This document shows, piece by piece, positions 52,530 to 63,932 of a DNA stretch of 64,000 nucleotides (position 1 is the first letter of the stretch; every line of letters begins with the position of its first letter). The translations under genes and the position numbers were made by a program. Under the pieces are notes generated by a model. That model saw only the letters and a list, made by a program, of their open reading frames with translations. It was not told the origin of the DNA and ran no database searches. Origin of the DNA: Ophiobolus disseminans. Its lineage: Eukaryota; Ascomycota; Dothideomycetes; Pleosporales; Phaeosphaeriaceae. Location: the NCBI GenBank assembly GCA_010093685.1, contig MU006258.1, positions 1 to 64,000 of the forward strand, in the 5' to 3' direction.

Positions 52530-53310
52530 GACGCGGACAATGATTCTATGCTGTTTAATGCATCAGCAGCGGAAGGATGTAAATTGCATAAGAAAATCTA
52601 GGGATTCCTAATCTTACATTGAGACTCCGGAAACGGGAAGCTGCTTTGCCTCAGGTTGAGTGTGGAGGGTATCTTGAGCGAAGTGAAGACCACAAGTATC
52701 AGCGATGCAGTACAAGACGACAAAGACCACGGTGATTGTTGAAGCCCTGCTGGGACAGAGCGGGCAGCTACCTTGGCCAGTGAAGTTATGAGGATGGAAT
52801 GACAAACTCGCTCTCAAGAACAGTGACACTCGCAAGACCGTTGTTTGAGTAGAGGGGATGGAAATGATAGAGACAGCGTGCCGTCCTTTATACATCAACT
52901 CCCATGGTCTACGCTCTCGTTCGATGCGCTCTCCCTCTTCCGTCTGGGTCGCCGACAGATGGGAATGCTCTCCGCGTCGATGATGCATCTGTCTGCAGGA
53001 GCAGCAAGCATGTTCTTTGCCATCGCATGTACCCAATGAGTTCCATAACAATGTCGCGCGAGGCCGCCAAAACGGCAGCTTCCTCGCATCCAACCTGTAT
53101 TCCTGGTCCTCGAGTTATATTTCAAGATAGGTGCGTCCTGAAGATAATTGCTGATGCGAAGTGGCATGCAGACCGAGTGGCCGCTGCCATAAACTGAGCC
53201 TCTCGGATTTCGCTCAATCGAACTTTGACTGCATTTTTTTCAAGTTGCTTCGAGAGAGCACACCGTTATAAAATTCTATATGCGATGCAGCGAATCGTGT
53301 CTATTCCTTA
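52530..53310. other. Spacer, no gene seen
   Basis: About 780 bp with overlapping frames on both strands, none convincing. Confidence 0.35.
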
Positions 53311-53429
53311 GCGAACTCAGGGACTTAGCGAACTTAGGAACTTAGCGAACTTAGGGACTTAGCAAACTTAGGGACTTAGCGAACTTAGGGACCTAGCGAA
53401 CTTAGGGACTTGGCGAACTTAGGTACCAA
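53311..53429 (+). repeat. Seven copies of a 17-bp tandem repeat
   Basis: Unit gcgaacttagggactta, repeated seven times with a few point changes; the last copy is degenerate. Confidence 0.9.
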
Positions 53430-53514
53430 GCTAAGGCACCGTTGTGGATAAGTCTGCATCAAAATCGTGCCGCTCGCTTGCAGCCTTGGGGCCTGATCCC
53501 AATTTCGAAAGCCC

Positions 53515-53577
53515 AAGTCCTCTAAGTCCTCTAAGTCCTCTAAGTCCTCTAAGTCCTCTAAGTCCTCTAAGTCCTCA
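53515..53577 (+). repeat. Seven copies of a 9-bp tandem repeat
   Basis: Unit aagtcctct. Its reverse complement (agaggactt) shares gacttag-type sequence with the 17-bp array 85 bp upstream, so the two arrays are inverted relatives. Confidence 0.9.
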
Positions 53578-53607
53578 AACCCCGCTCCATTCGCGAGGCT
53601 TAGTACT

Positions 53608-54078
53608 ATGGCGTTGCTGCTACGTTTCGACGCGATCTTCAACGACTTGGTAGAAGGCCAGACAATTCCACCAATTTATCGAGCACAAGTCGAAGAACGG
53701 CTGGTCATTGCATGCCAACCGATTTCACGCCAGCGACGCCAGCTATCAGAAGAGGGGCGCCGTTCTCGTGCGGAGGTTCGGTCAACGTACACACGAAACA
53801 AAGCCCACAGCGTGTATCTAGAGGTTCTCCAAAACGCACCCCACGCGTTCCTACCTTTTATTCTCGCTTTTGGGCCGAAGAGTTGCGTAAATTACACGCT
53901 AGCTACTGTCAAAGCACATCAGAGGCAGCGCAGGATTCACTTTCATACTGCCGTCAAGAAAATTCTCGAGGATATAGCCATTAAACACAACATTACTCAA
54001 AACATTCACTATCGAAAACTGGCAGAAGATTTATTCCCGGACGGTACTTACATCCTACTGATCGATCTGTATGTATGA
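53608..54078 (+). CDS. Hypothetical protein, 156 residues
   Basis: The frame starts at ATG 53608, 30 bp after the 9-bp array. The product is basic and helical: QVEERLVIACQPISRQRRQL, NKAHSVYLEVLQNAPHAFLP, RQRRIHFHTAVKKILEDIAI, then IHYRKLAEDLFPDGTYI. A second frame at 54089-54352 (RFSLSELLDFLQVHQDGQSQ) may be a following exon, but no clean splice joins them. No family recognised; the Arg/Lys-rich helices could contact nucleic acid. Confidence 0.5.
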   Translation: MALLLRFDAIFNDLVEGQTIPPIYRAQVEERLVIACQPISRQRRQLSEEGRRSRAEVRSTYTRNKAHSVYLEVLQNAPHAFLPFILAFGPKSCVNYTLATVKAHQRQRRIHFHTAVKKILEDIAIKHNITQNIHYRKLAEDLFPDGTYILLIDLYV

Positions 54079-54410
54079 AAACTGACTTATGGTAGACTCG
54101 ACGATTCTGCGGTTTAGCTTGTCCGAGCTTCTCGACTTCCTTCAAGTGCACCAAGATGGGCAATCACAACTGCAGATGACATGCCCTCACAGAGGATTGC
54201 CTTTGCCGTATGTCGACATAGACGTGGGCTCGGGGATAAAAGGCACGATTGAATTTTCCTATGAACTGAGTAGTGCTTTCATTAAACATGTCTCTGAGAA
54301 GGAAGGACACAAGGATGATTCTCATGTATATCCTAGAAATCATTCTCTATGACGCAATATAACCTGAATTTCTTACCTCGCGAATCAAAACTCCATTTGA
54401 GCCCTAAACA

Positions 54411-54794
54411 TTAAGCTGCTCTCATAAAACGCCTAAGTGTAGGCCGCCCCAAACACATCCCAGTCTGGCCAGGTTTTATCACAACAATAACATCGCCGCT
54501 CTCATTCGGTCCAGTCACGACATTCTGCACCTTGTTCTGTGCACCGCCGCCAGTGACTCGAAAAGCACCAGGGTTCCCCTTCTTCCTAACCAGAACTGCA
54601 CCAACTTCACTACCCATTATTTGAAATTCTGACCAGATCTTTTCCTCGGACTCAATCGTGAGCTCCTCACCCGACTGAAAGCTGTCAGCGGAGACTTTGA
54701 TTTACACATCGAAGTATCCTACTAGTTCTTTTGCCTTTTCCTCGAGCTTCTTGCCATCTTTCGCGGTATCATCGTCGACTAGTGTTCCTTCCAT
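54411..54794 (-). CDS. Hypothetical small protein
   Basis: Exons 54794-54723 and 54674-54411 join in phase 0 over a 48-bp intron (gtagga, branch gctgac, acceptor tttcag), giving 111 residues. The intron removes an in-frame TAA at 54702-54704. The product starts acidic and charged (MEGTLVDDDTAKDGKKLEEK) and continues with beta-rich sequence (GAVLVRKKGNPGAFRVTGGG, SGDVIVVIKPGQTGMCLGRP). Family unknown; cytosolic. Confidence 0.55.
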
Positions 54795-56993
54795 AACACT
54801 GTTACGTATATTGTCGCGGATGGAAACGTGAGAAGTGCGCAGTGTGAGAGTGTCTTGGGAGGTTGGATGAGCGGGGTGCAGGATCTGTGTTTCGCGTCAA
54901 ATACTGGTATAAGAGTATCGCAAGATGGACCAGAGCTTACCTTGAGCGGGAAGTACCTGAAACGAAACACCACCCAAAAAGAAAGGTCTCTCTGGCTACT
55001 TAAACTAGCACCGGCAAGAAACGGTCGGGTCTGTGTGATAAGCTGTAAGCTTGTTGCTGCCCAACGAACGCACAGCTGCCATTTCAGAAGAGGGGCTACT
55101 CTAGTGCTAGTCATGCGCTCGCCCCACCACAGCCGGATGATCTCGGAAAATCTAACATCCGTATGCCGCTCAAGGTACAGAACACCTACCTTCACTCTGC
55201 AACTCTTCACAAATACCCAACGTGTTCCAACAAAGTTTGCTCAACTGTGAGAAGCAAGCTCTCATCACCAACCGCTAACATACATAGCGACTTGCGCTTT
55301 GGGCTGGTAGGCCTCACGCTAAGCTCCGACAACGAAGATGAGACTCCTTCGTCACCGACTCCAATCCTTAGTGTCGCGAAACTGTCCGATGTCATCAACC
55401 ACGCCTTCTAGCCTGGCTATCCCTAGGTAACGTAGCAAGTTATTGCGAACGCAGGTTGTCAGAGAGTCTCGCCTATGCCCATCGCCGGTCGTCGCTGTCC
55501 CTTGTCATCGCCGCCTTCTTCGCAGGCGCTACCGCCCTCTCCACACAATAACCGACGCGCCTCTCGTACAGCCAGAGCCATCGAAGAACGAGAAGAGAAA
55601 GCAGGAGCGACAAGAGTACTACTGACAGGCCAAACGACAGAGGAAGGACGCTCAGGCTAACCTCTACACGCGTTACGCGCTTGGGCGTCCCGCCGCAAGC
55701 TCACATCCATCTGGCGTAGTCAAATACGGGAAAAGTTCTTGGACGAGTGTACCTCATCCATACCCAGGGCCCTTCCACGAAATCGATCCCCCACGACCGC
55801 CCCCATGCGCCTCCACCACCGCCCGATCGCCAAAGACGCTATCAAGAGCGCCTCACACCCGAAGTCCTCGGTATAGGCGACCGGGCTAATAGTCATACCA
55901 ACTGATTTGCCGCAGAGGCCAATCGGGCGAAGATATTATCGTTTCGCCTGGGCGGTATTGGCTTGATACTTGCCGTCTCGTCGCAACGCGTGACGGCACA
56001 GAGTTTCACTACGACGATGGAGACGATGGTTCATTATATTTGACCCTTATATGCTGAACACTGTCCCTAACTCATTGTCTTGTAGCTTACTATTATTCCA
56101 CGATTGCGCCGCTCGACACTGGTTGGTGCCTGAAGAGGCCTGAGCTGGAGGTGCGCCTGGGCGATATGGCGTTCTTCCTCGCAGACTAGTAATATTACAA
56201 GCTCACGATCAACATGAAAGTCGTTACGTGTGCGAGCGAAAGGGTGGTGGCGCCGCGGTAAGGGTTTGGCGGTGTCTGTCTGGAGTAGTCTGGTTTCTGT
56301 TAAACTTGAGAGATTTGTTAGCCGCGAGCGTCCGCCTCACCTCGAACACCTCGCCGTCTTTAAACCAACCAAACATCATCAACGCCACAGTCATCACACA
56401 TGCATATTTTCGATCTATTCGCACTATAACGCAACATAACGGTGTTTGCAGTTCTCTTAGCCTAGTCGAGTGGACGACACAAGGATGGCATTGTAAGAAG
56501 TCGCGCAATATTTGAGGTAGCGAATACGAATTCCTTCACCACACCGTTCAACCGCATATGCTTTCTATTCCTAATTCATCTTGCTCGAAAACGTCTATCA
56601 ACTAAATCCGCGGACGGCACTGCGACCGTGCTGAGTGCTGCTCATCCCGCCACAGCAAGGCTGGCATTCGTACCGCACGAAGATGGCGCGGGTCTCTTGC
56701 ATCCTCTCCACTCTTATCCTGGACTAGCGTTTTCGCGACGTCTGATGTGTGCTATATCGAACGTGGTGAGCGCTTGACGAGCAACAATGCTTGCCGATCT
56801 AGCGGCTTGTGATTATGTACCAAGGCTGCATGGCCAATACCGCCACCCTGCAAGGACCCTCACGCACATATGCTTGATAGCTGACATGTCGAGCGGTGTA
56901 CGCCCAAGCCGCAAGCATGGGTAGAAGTCAATAAAGGACGACACAACAGTCCCACATGCCCGGCTCTCAAGTTCATTCGCACTTAAAGCCATC
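54795..56993. other. Long spacer, no gene seen
   Basis: About 2.2 kb with short frames on both strands, none with protein-like composition or splice support. Moderately GC-rich between 55440 and 56200. Confidence 0.4.
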
Positions 56994-58064
56994 ATGGCCA
57001 GCCACGATGCCAGCGACAACTATACTTGCGATATCCAAATTCCAATTCCCAGAAGATCAGGACCTTGCGCTGAACAGCTGCACAATCAGGTCCCTCTCTT
57101 AAATCTCGACGAACAGATTGATAACCCCATCAATGAACAAGTCGATTATCTCATCAACGAACGAGTCGATTGCCCCATCGACGAACAAGTCAACAACCCT
57201 ATCGACGGATTCGTTGACTTCGACGAACTCGTTGACATCGACGGACAGGTTGATAACCTCATCAGACAAGTCAAGAACGTCACTAAACCAGTCAAAACCG
57301 TCACTGAAAAGGTTCACAATCTCAACCAACAAGCCGATAGACTCGACGAACAAGCCGATAACCTCACCACACAAACCGATAACCTCACCACACAAACCGA
57401 AAACCTCACTGAACAAGTCAACGACTTCACTAAACAAGCCAATTACCTAGTCGAACAAGTTAATGACCCAAACAACAAACAAGTCAACACCCTCAAGCAG
57501 CAAGCCGATAAACTCACCGAACAAGTCAAGAACCTCGACCAACAACGCGATAGCCTCCTTGTCAACACAAAAGGCGACCTCCACGAACAAGCCTACAACC
57601 TCAACAAGCAAGTCATTAAATTCCACAACCAAGTTCATGACTTCACCAGCGAAGATGTAGAGAGCCTGATTATCGAACAAGTAGATAACCTCAACGAACA
57701 AGTCAATGACCTCGACAAACAAGTTTATGACGTCAACAACAAACAAGTCAATAACCTCACCAAACAAGTCTATAACCTCACCACACACATCGAGAGCTTC
57801 ACCAAACAAACCGAGAACCTCACCGAACAAGCTAAGGATCTCATCAAACAAGCCAGTTACCTAGTCGAACATGTTAATGATCCCGAAAACGAACAAGTCA
57901 ATAAGCAAATCGATGACCTCAGCAAACAAGTCAGCTCTCTCTCGAAGAACTTTCTCCGGCAAACTCAGACCACACCGCTTGTTGAAAACAAACTGCGAGG
58001 AATAGTCGGCGTTCCCAGGGTTGCGTCCAGAAAAGTTCTACAGCCTCGAGGTGCAGAAAAGTAG
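56994..58064 (+). CDS. Heptad-repeat coiled-coil protein
   Basis: A 356-residue single-exon protein. Residues about 35-320 are a near-continuous heptad array built from units such as NLTEQVN, NLTTQTD, NLNEQVN and DLIKQAS, with Leu/Ile and Val/Ala at the a and d positions and Gln, Asn and Lys elsewhere: a long parallel or self-associating coiled coil. The DNA repeats with a 21-bp period (for example gataacctcaccacacaaac). The first 30 and last 40 residues are not repetitive (GVPRVASRKVLQPRGAEK). No membrane segment or signal. Because the period is a multiple of three and stop-poor, long frames also open on the antisense strand; I treat those as shadows. Function unknown, probably structural or scaffolding. 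Confidence 0.7.
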   Translation: MASHDASDNYTCDIQIPIPRRSGPCAEQLHNQVPLLNLDEQIDNPINEQVDYLINERVDCPIDEQVNNPIDGFVDFDELVDIDGQVDNLIRQVKNVTKPVKTVTEKVHNLNQQADRLDEQADNLTTQTDNLTTQTENLTEQVNDFTKQANYLVEQVNDPNNKQVNTLKQQADKLTEQVKNLDQQRDSLLVNTKGDLHEQAYNLNKQVIKFHNQVHDFTSEDVESLIIEQVDNLNEQVNDLDKQVYDVNNKQVNNLTKQVYNLTTHIESFTKQTENLTEQAKDLIKQASYLVEHVNDPENEQVNKQIDDLSKQVSSLSKNFLRQTQTTPLVENKLRGIVGVPRVASRKVLQPRGAEK

Positions 58065-58330
58065 GATGTTGGTGCTAGTTTCAACTTCCTACACGATTCC
58101 GGATTCAGGAAGTCTCTGTGAATATGATTTTGTCGGATATCTTTGTAAGGAACGTGTTCGCATTCACATGTATCGTTAAAGAAATGGCGTCGAAGCTTCA
58201 AGTTCTCAGTGACTTTGCAGCCTGGATTGTAGGAACGGTATATTCGGGTTTAGGAACAGACATATAGCGACGTGGCGCGCAGATAGTGTCTGGAAGCAGA
58301 TCTTTCCAAGATATGTCGGTCCTTATGTAA
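58065..58330. other. Short spacer between convergent genes
   Basis: No signal noted. Confidence 0.4.
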
Positions 58331-59377
58331 TTACTGCATGCCTCGGCCGCTAAGCTCTCCTTCTTCACTAATTCTATCTAACCTCGCGTCGCCAGGCAAA
58401 CTGTCTAGTCTTGTTCCTCCCTCCTCGTTGTGATCCCTAGTATGTTTTGAGCGTATCCAGGCGAGTATGCTTCGAATATCAACCAAAAACAAGGGCAGAT
58501 AGCACAGTAACTGCGTAGCAGTGCAGGCCTGCACAATGTCAGACCAGTAACATCAGGATGCGTAACGAAACGGAACGAACCAGAAGAATGCCTCGCCGCA
58601 ATTGTGCGCCATCTATGCTCGTGTTGGCAAGTGATAAACTCGAAAGAATAGTTGCTCCACATAGCTGAACCAATGCTGCAGCCGCATTTGTGATAATAAA
58701 TACGTTCATCAAGAATACCATTTCCGAACCAATTCCTTGTCGTCCAGAAGCTCGGTGAGTTTCTACTTGGTTGCGTGCGAGTGCTAAAGATAGGAGCGAC
58801 GCGATTGCAAGACGAGCAAGCAGTGCTGATTCATAAGCAGAATCTATCTTTTTGGCCCTGTACGGCGTTAGAAGAGTTCAAATACTAGACGCATATTACC
58901 TACGCTGCGACGTGGAAAATGTCTAGTGCTATCAGTAAAGTCGCCGCGTATGCTAACAATACAGTCCATCGACGAAACGTGAGGATTTGCAGGATCCGGG
59001 CAAGCTGATACGAACTATTAGCAATGCGGTCTAAAACACCTAAAGATTATTACATTTGTGCCAGCGAGATGGTGAAGGTTGTATAGGATAACCACATCCA
59101 ACCAGGCGTACACTTCGTATCTCGACCGAAGTGCAATCGCAAGTATTCCAGCAATGCACGGGGCTATTAAGCTAACATCAAGAAAGTCGGCGACAATTGT
59201 CTCACAGCGGTAGCTGTGTAGGGGAGACTCTTTCTTCTTCTTCTTGTAGTCTCTGATGTTGCGGTAAACGAGTCTGGCGCTCAGCAAAAGTTCGATGAAG
59301 AAGCAGGTAGTAAAGCTGACAAGGCGTGCGAGCATTATGTTGAACAAATCCTGTGCAGTATCAACACACAGCAACAT
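58331..59377 (-). CDS. Multi-pass membrane protein
   Basis: Four exons (59377-59054, 59004-58904, 58857-58581, 58510-58331) encode 293 residues. I count at least six hydrophobic helices: MLARLVSFTTCFFIELLLSA, VADFLDVSLIAPCIAGILAI, WTVLLAYAATLLIALDIFHV, LLARLAIASLLSLALA, MVFLMNVFIITNAAAALVQL and LLLLCYLPLFLVDI. A Lys run (YKKKKKESPLHSY) lies between the first two, likely cytoplasmic. The tail is hydrophilic (HTRDHNEEGGTRLDSL). I chose Met 59377 because upstream residues are not hydrophobic and look like leader. The third donor (gttcgt) is non-consensus; reading on instead ends the protein at 58539. Reminiscent of fungal seven-helix integral membrane proteins, without a named family. Confidence 0.6.
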
Positions 59378-60176
59378 CTTTCTTATATGCTCACTTGAGT
59401 GGTCGCATGGCTGGCTACCGAGCTTGCTGGCGGTGGACCGGCATCGACGAGAGTATCGCATGAGCTGATCACTATGGTACGTCGCGACCTACCAGAAGAA
59501 CAGGATCACGACGGACCGAGCAGCGATGCGAATCATAACAACGTACACTTCACCATGGCTACTGCGCCTGGTCCACTCTAAAGAAGCAGCTCCACCGACT
59601 ACGCCGCATGACTTTCCTTTCGACGAATATTGCATTTTGTGACAGCTCGTGGGACTTTTCAAGCCGGTTAATCGTCTCTCATCCTGCGGCAAGGGCGTAT
59701 GTTCGACTGAGCATCCTAGTCTACCGCGCCTCCTAACAGGGTTGAGGTAAGGCTGCCCCATAGTAAAGCCGCCTAACATCTCAACCAAGAGACTGAGCCA
59801 AATGAAGTCTCCGCTCACGTCTTGATGCATCTTCTTCACGTGCATACGGGCGGCAGCCGAGATCAGACTGCAGCCTTAGTTCTAACTCCAAACCTAGATG
59901 ATGAAGGCGAACCTGTGCTAGTCTGCAGAAACGTAGAAGTGTGTCCGAGGCGGTCGTGCTAAGGGCTAACTAACCGATCCCTTCCAAATCCATGTACTGA
60001 TGACCTTTCGGCCGTAGGAGACCCTCTTGGCACTTAAGGACATATAAGATGGTAAGAGAACCATTTTCCTTGCACACATCGACCTCCTACGAAGAAGACC
60101 CTACCCTGATAAAGTACCTGTGTTATAAGGTTTGTGCCAACGTGGATACGTTCTTGGCCATGGTTGACCCACCTAG
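59378..60176. other. Spacer, no gene seen
   Basis: About 800 bp. A short frame at 60049 (MVREPFSLHTSTSYEEDPTL) could be an alternative 5' exon of the next gene. Confidence 0.35.
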
Positions 60177-60752
60177 ATGCTTTCACCTGAACCCCCGAGG
60201 TCCAGAAATGCCTCGGATGGTAACGTCGAGATCATACAAACAGCTGGAGATCCTCAGCTGGTAGCATCTCCTTGCAACATTTTTGAGGACGAGACGGATT
60301 CCCAAGGGACCATTGAAGATCTTACGTTCAACGTGGTATGCATCAACGACAACATGTTCTCCAGCTGTAGCTGACCATTCTAGGTGCCTCTATCCTGTCT
60401 TCATGCCACTGGTGACAGAACATCTGGTGACCAAATGGCCGAGATTCATCAGCAGCCATCTTCCCAAGGCAATCGTTCTAACGACAACGAAACTTCGCAC
60501 GACGCTGAGGAAGAGAATTTCGCCCGTTATTCACCCTACGGTAAGAGGATCACACAGATAGGAAACGAAGTACGCAAGGCAAGTCTTCTTTTAGACGATT
60601 GTAAAACTTCTTTAGAAGTGCTCAAGAGTCAGCTTGGCACGACTCAGAGGGAACAAATGGAAAGTGGTCATCTGAAAAGAAAAGAGGTTAGTTGGGACAC
60701 CAGTGAGTCTAGGGATGAAACGGGCGACACCAGGAAGAGAGCACGTGTATAA
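60177..60752 (+). CDS. Hypothetical protein with basic C-terminus
   Basis: Exons 60177-60335 and 60384-60752 join in phase 0 (48-bp intron, acceptor ttctag), giving 175 residues. The first part is acidic (IFEDETDSQGTIEDLTFNV). The second has a helix with heptad-like spacing (GNEVRKASLLLDDCKTSLEV, LKSQLGTTQ) and ends in a short nuclear-localisation-like DTRKRARV. No family recognised. Confidence 0.5.
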
Positions 60753-61726
60753 CTTATGGTGGCACATGTCCCTAGTCTGAACACGCATAACATATCACTA
60801 GTTTAGTTGGGGAAGAGTGCAATATTTTGGGAAACACAGCCGCCTTCTTTAACTATCTTCCTCGTTGCAGTTCATGTATTGTGCGATGTTAGGATCTTGC
60901 ACGCTTCCACGTCAGTCAGGTCTAACAACCGCAGTTATGTTCGTTGGAGGTTTCATCGTAGTAAAGACGTGCCCTGCAGGTATCAGAATAGTCTCTAAGT
61001 TAGTTCATTCACATTAATGTCTCGGCGTAGAAGTAATTATTGTTACTCGATATCTCTACTAAGTACCAGTATGTGCGGAAGCCTCGAAGGCCCCTGCACC
61101 ACAGACCAACCTCCTCGTTACATTTCCGCCCTTATTCACCCACCTGTACATACTTTGCACGACCGAAAAGACCGCGCGCTGCCCTTTCCAAGATCAATAT
61201 AAGGCATAAGATATTCGGCTGGGTGACTATTTGATGGGAGATGGATGTGGTGAGCGAACTTGTGTATTGATGTTGCTATCGAGAGTGCAATATGAAGGAG
61301 CAGAAAGACGCTAGGCCTTAAGTGGACGCGCTAACCGCCCCTACCTCGAACATTATTTAGCGCCTACCGGTACCGGTAGTGATGCACGGCCTGTTCAGGG
61401 TCTCACGAACACCAAAACTTGGAGACACCGTTCAAGCGTCGCTGCACCCGCCTGCACCTATCAAGACAAGCAACAAAACAGGCTGCACCTATCCTCTAGA
61501 AGGCGTGCATTCTACATCTAAGTGTGCAGACAGCGTTTCTAAGAACCACTCTTACCACGACTGCCTTCATAGCTCCAACGACAAAGGCACTGACGTCACG
61601 CGCTTCTCGCCCCACCACCTCCATCAAATCCATCATTACAGCCGCACGCTTGACCCTATCTTACTGCTCAGAGCTACCTTTTGGGCCAGATAGCCTCTCT
61701 CTCGTGCCGCCCGGCCAAATTCAAGC
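60753..61726. other. Spacer, no gene seen
   Basis: About 970 bp; frames at 61017-61234 and 61379-61736 are open but not protein-like. Confidence 0.4.
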
Positions 61727-62314
61727 ATGCCTTTAAAGCGCCCATGTAGCGACGTCAACCCGCCCCAACTTCTACAACGCAAGAAACACCATGCCTCGCA
61801 TCACATCGATAAGCAAAAAACGTTCGCGAATATGTGGAGCGGACTACCTAGAAAACTTCAGTCCGAGATTATGGAATGGGCTCTCGCAGCAGCGCGATCG
61901 TTGGAAAGAGAAGACTGTTCGCCTAGAACAGACGGCAATTTCTTTATGAAGGCCCTCAGGCCTTTGCTATGTTCTCCACATGTAGCACACATTGCGCAGC
62001 AGGCCTTTTGGAACGTCAATACCTTTGTGTTCCGCTCGAAATTTACCCCCCATCCCACTGATGAAATAAACTTGGCCCTGCTAAGTCCACTCCTGTGTCG
62101 GTCCCTACGCTACCTGAAGATTTGCATTGATCTTAATCTTTACGACATCGACCTTATGCGGCGAATCGCCATTACTGCTAGGCTTGACAATTTAAAACAC
62201 TGTACTGTCGAAGTAAATCTCGACTCAGGCACATACCTAAATATGGAAATCGGGATGGTCCTACGAACTATAGCTACCCTCGCTTCTTCTGCTAAGGCCT
62301 CTGTCATGCAATAG
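61727..62314 (+). CDS. F-box-like hypothetical protein
   Basis: The frame of 195 residues starts at ATG 61727. Residues 38-110 resemble the F-box-like leader of fungal proteins: MWSGLPRKLQSEIMEWALAA, then MKALRPLLCSPHVAHIAQQA and FWNVNTFVFRS, followed by a leucine-rich part (LLSPLLCRSLRYLKICIDLN). It ends at TAG 62312-62314, after which the same frame stays open for another 351 bp (to 62665). That extension contains a hydrophobic segment (LALVSTYSLLLLSSVALTIP) but has no known relative. The protein may be complete as it stands, or be cut short. Confidence 0.55.
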   Translation: MPLKRPCSDVNPPQLLQRKKHHASHHIDKQKTFANMWSGLPRKLQSEIMEWALAAARSLEREDCSPRTDGNFFMKALRPLLCSPHVAHIAQQAFWNVNTFVFRSKFTPHPTDEINLALLSPLLCRSLRYLKICIDLNLYDIDLMRRIAITARLDNLKHCTVEVNLDSGTYLNMEIGMVLRTIATLASSAKASVMQ

Positions 62315-62665
62315 TTGACTCGCGTATACCCTGAGGGGTCAGGCCTAATTAGATTTCCTTGTCCTGGAACAGTCACTTACTGTTCTTGGATAAGATTCGA
62401 GTCTAGATACGATAAGATCCGTGATACTATCCCTCCACGTGTGCCGGAAAACCCTGCGTACCGGAAACCTACTCATGCTCTGCATCACAATAATGTCAAC
62501 ATATGTCAAGAGACTCTGAAACTCTCGGAATACACTCTGCGCACCTTAGCCTTAGTGTCAACTTATTCTCTCCTCCTGCTTAGCTCTGTTGCGCTGACAA
62601 TACCATATCTTGTCGTCGATGTCCAGAACAGCCTAAGCTCGGTCGGCCTCGGACGCGCTCTATAG

Positions 62666-63113
62666 CTAATGCATCCTCACAAGAACCTGCTCAGTCGCAG
62701 ATAGCTATGCTGAGATTGTATTCCGAGCGTCGTATCTCTATACCTGTACTATCTGCGTGCAGTTATGTTGAGTAACTTTGTCAAGCGGGATCGTCAAGCG
62801 AGAGGCCCACTTCGCGCCTGTACCGAAACGTCAAGAAGAGACTAGCGGTAACTTGTGCTAGCTGTGCTGACATCATCGCTCAATCTGCAGGTCATTCCAT
62901 ACAAATGGCGAGTGACTCTAAGCCACACCTTGACGCTGAGCCACTCACGCCTATGGCTAAGCACCTGCAACCCACAGCCCACGACCTAAGCGCCCAGCCT
63001 GCTCGACATGTTGAGAGACATGCGATGCGCTGCTCCTCTCATCCTTCCCTGACAGCGAGTCTGCGCTGCAACCTTCAACCCTCGCCTCTTGCCTGAGCGA
63101 AACATGTTCCACG
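62666..63113. other. Spacer, no gene seen
   Basis: About 450 bp upstream of the HET gene; no clear TATA box. Confidence 0.4.
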
Positions 63114-63932
63114 ATGCGACTTCTGCAGCGTCTGCGCGACGGCGTCTTCGAGCTGACTCCAGTTAACGATGAACGCCCTCCGCCATACGCCATACTTTCG
63201 CACACTTGGACAGAAGGACAGGAGGTCACACATAATGAAGTGGTAACTGGCGGAGGCAAGAAGAAGATGGGGTACGACAAGCTCCGGTTCTGTGCGGAGC
63301 AGGCGGCAACAGACGGCTATCAGTACTTCTGGATCGATACCTGCTGCATCGACAAGGCAGACCCCGTCGAGCTAAGCACAGCGATCAATTCTATGTACCG
63401 CTGGTATCAGCGTGCGGCTAAGTGCTACGTATACCTCTCAGATGTTTCCGTACCAGTGGAGGTCGTTGACGCCCAGACCTTCCCAATAACATGGACGGAA
63501 ACGTTTCGACAAAGCCGGTGGTTCACACGAGGCTGGACGCTGCAAGAACTGTTAGCGCCACCGCACGTCGAGTTCTTCTCCAAAGAGGGCAGGCTACTAG
63601 GCAGTAGAATATCGCTGGAGCAGGAAATACATCAAGTCACTACGATTCCTATTGCAGTACTAAGAGGGCAGCGCATCGCCGAATATACTGTGAAGGATCG
63701 AATGAGGTGGGCGGCTTCACGCACAACAACGCTAAGAGAAGATAAAGTGTACTGCTTGCTAGGTATCTTTGGAGTATTCTTACCTCTAATCTACGGAGAG
63801 GGAGAAGAATACGCAACTCAACGACTAGAGGAAGAGATAGCAAGGCGCCAGAAAGGGCAAGGAACTAGAGACCAGCATAGCCTATCTGGTGTGTTTTTCG
63901 CTAACGGAGCAACATTTCCTCCAACTATCTGA
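63114..63932 (+). CDS. HET-domain (heterokaryon incompatibility) protein
   Basis: Starts MRLLQRLRDGVFELTPVNDE, as this branch of HET proteins usually does. The HET core follows: YAILSHTWTEGQEV, then GYDKLRFCAEQAATDGYQYF with WIDTCCIDKADPVELSTAIN, SMYRWYQRAAKCYVYLSDVS, and SRWFTRGWTLQELLAPPHVE; later VKDRMRWAASRTTTLREDKV and YCLLGIFGVFLPLIYGEGEE. HET domains trigger death of incompatible fused cells. 272 residues cover little beyond the domain. The end (SGVFFANGATFPPTI) departs from the family, so the last part may be intron or truncated; no NACHT or repeat part is attached within the window. Confidence 0.9.
   Translation: MRLLQRLRDGVFELTPVNDERPPPYAILSHTWTEGQEVTHNEVVTGGGKKKMGYDKLRFCAEQAATDGYQYFWIDTCCIDKADPVELSTAINSMYRWYQRAAKCYVYLSDVSVPVEVVDAQTFPITWTETFRQSRWFTRGWTLQELLAPPHVEFFSKEGRLLGSRISLEQEIHQVTTIPIAVLRGQRIAEYTVKDRMRWAASRTTTLREDKVYCLLGIFGVFLPLIYGEGEEYATQRLEEEIARRQKGQGTRDQHSLSGVFFANGATFPPTI

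Noticed and set aside
54702..54704. In-frame TAA in the small minus-strand gene at 54.4-54.8 kb, at first read as a RIP-type stop
   Set aside because: A canonical 48-bp intron (gtagga, gctgac, tttcag) removes it and keeps phase, so the gene is probably intact.
57099..57851. Antisense and alternate-frame open frames over the heptad gene
   Set aside because: They follow from a stop-poor 21-bp period; the sense frame has the start, the clean heptads and non-repetitive ends.
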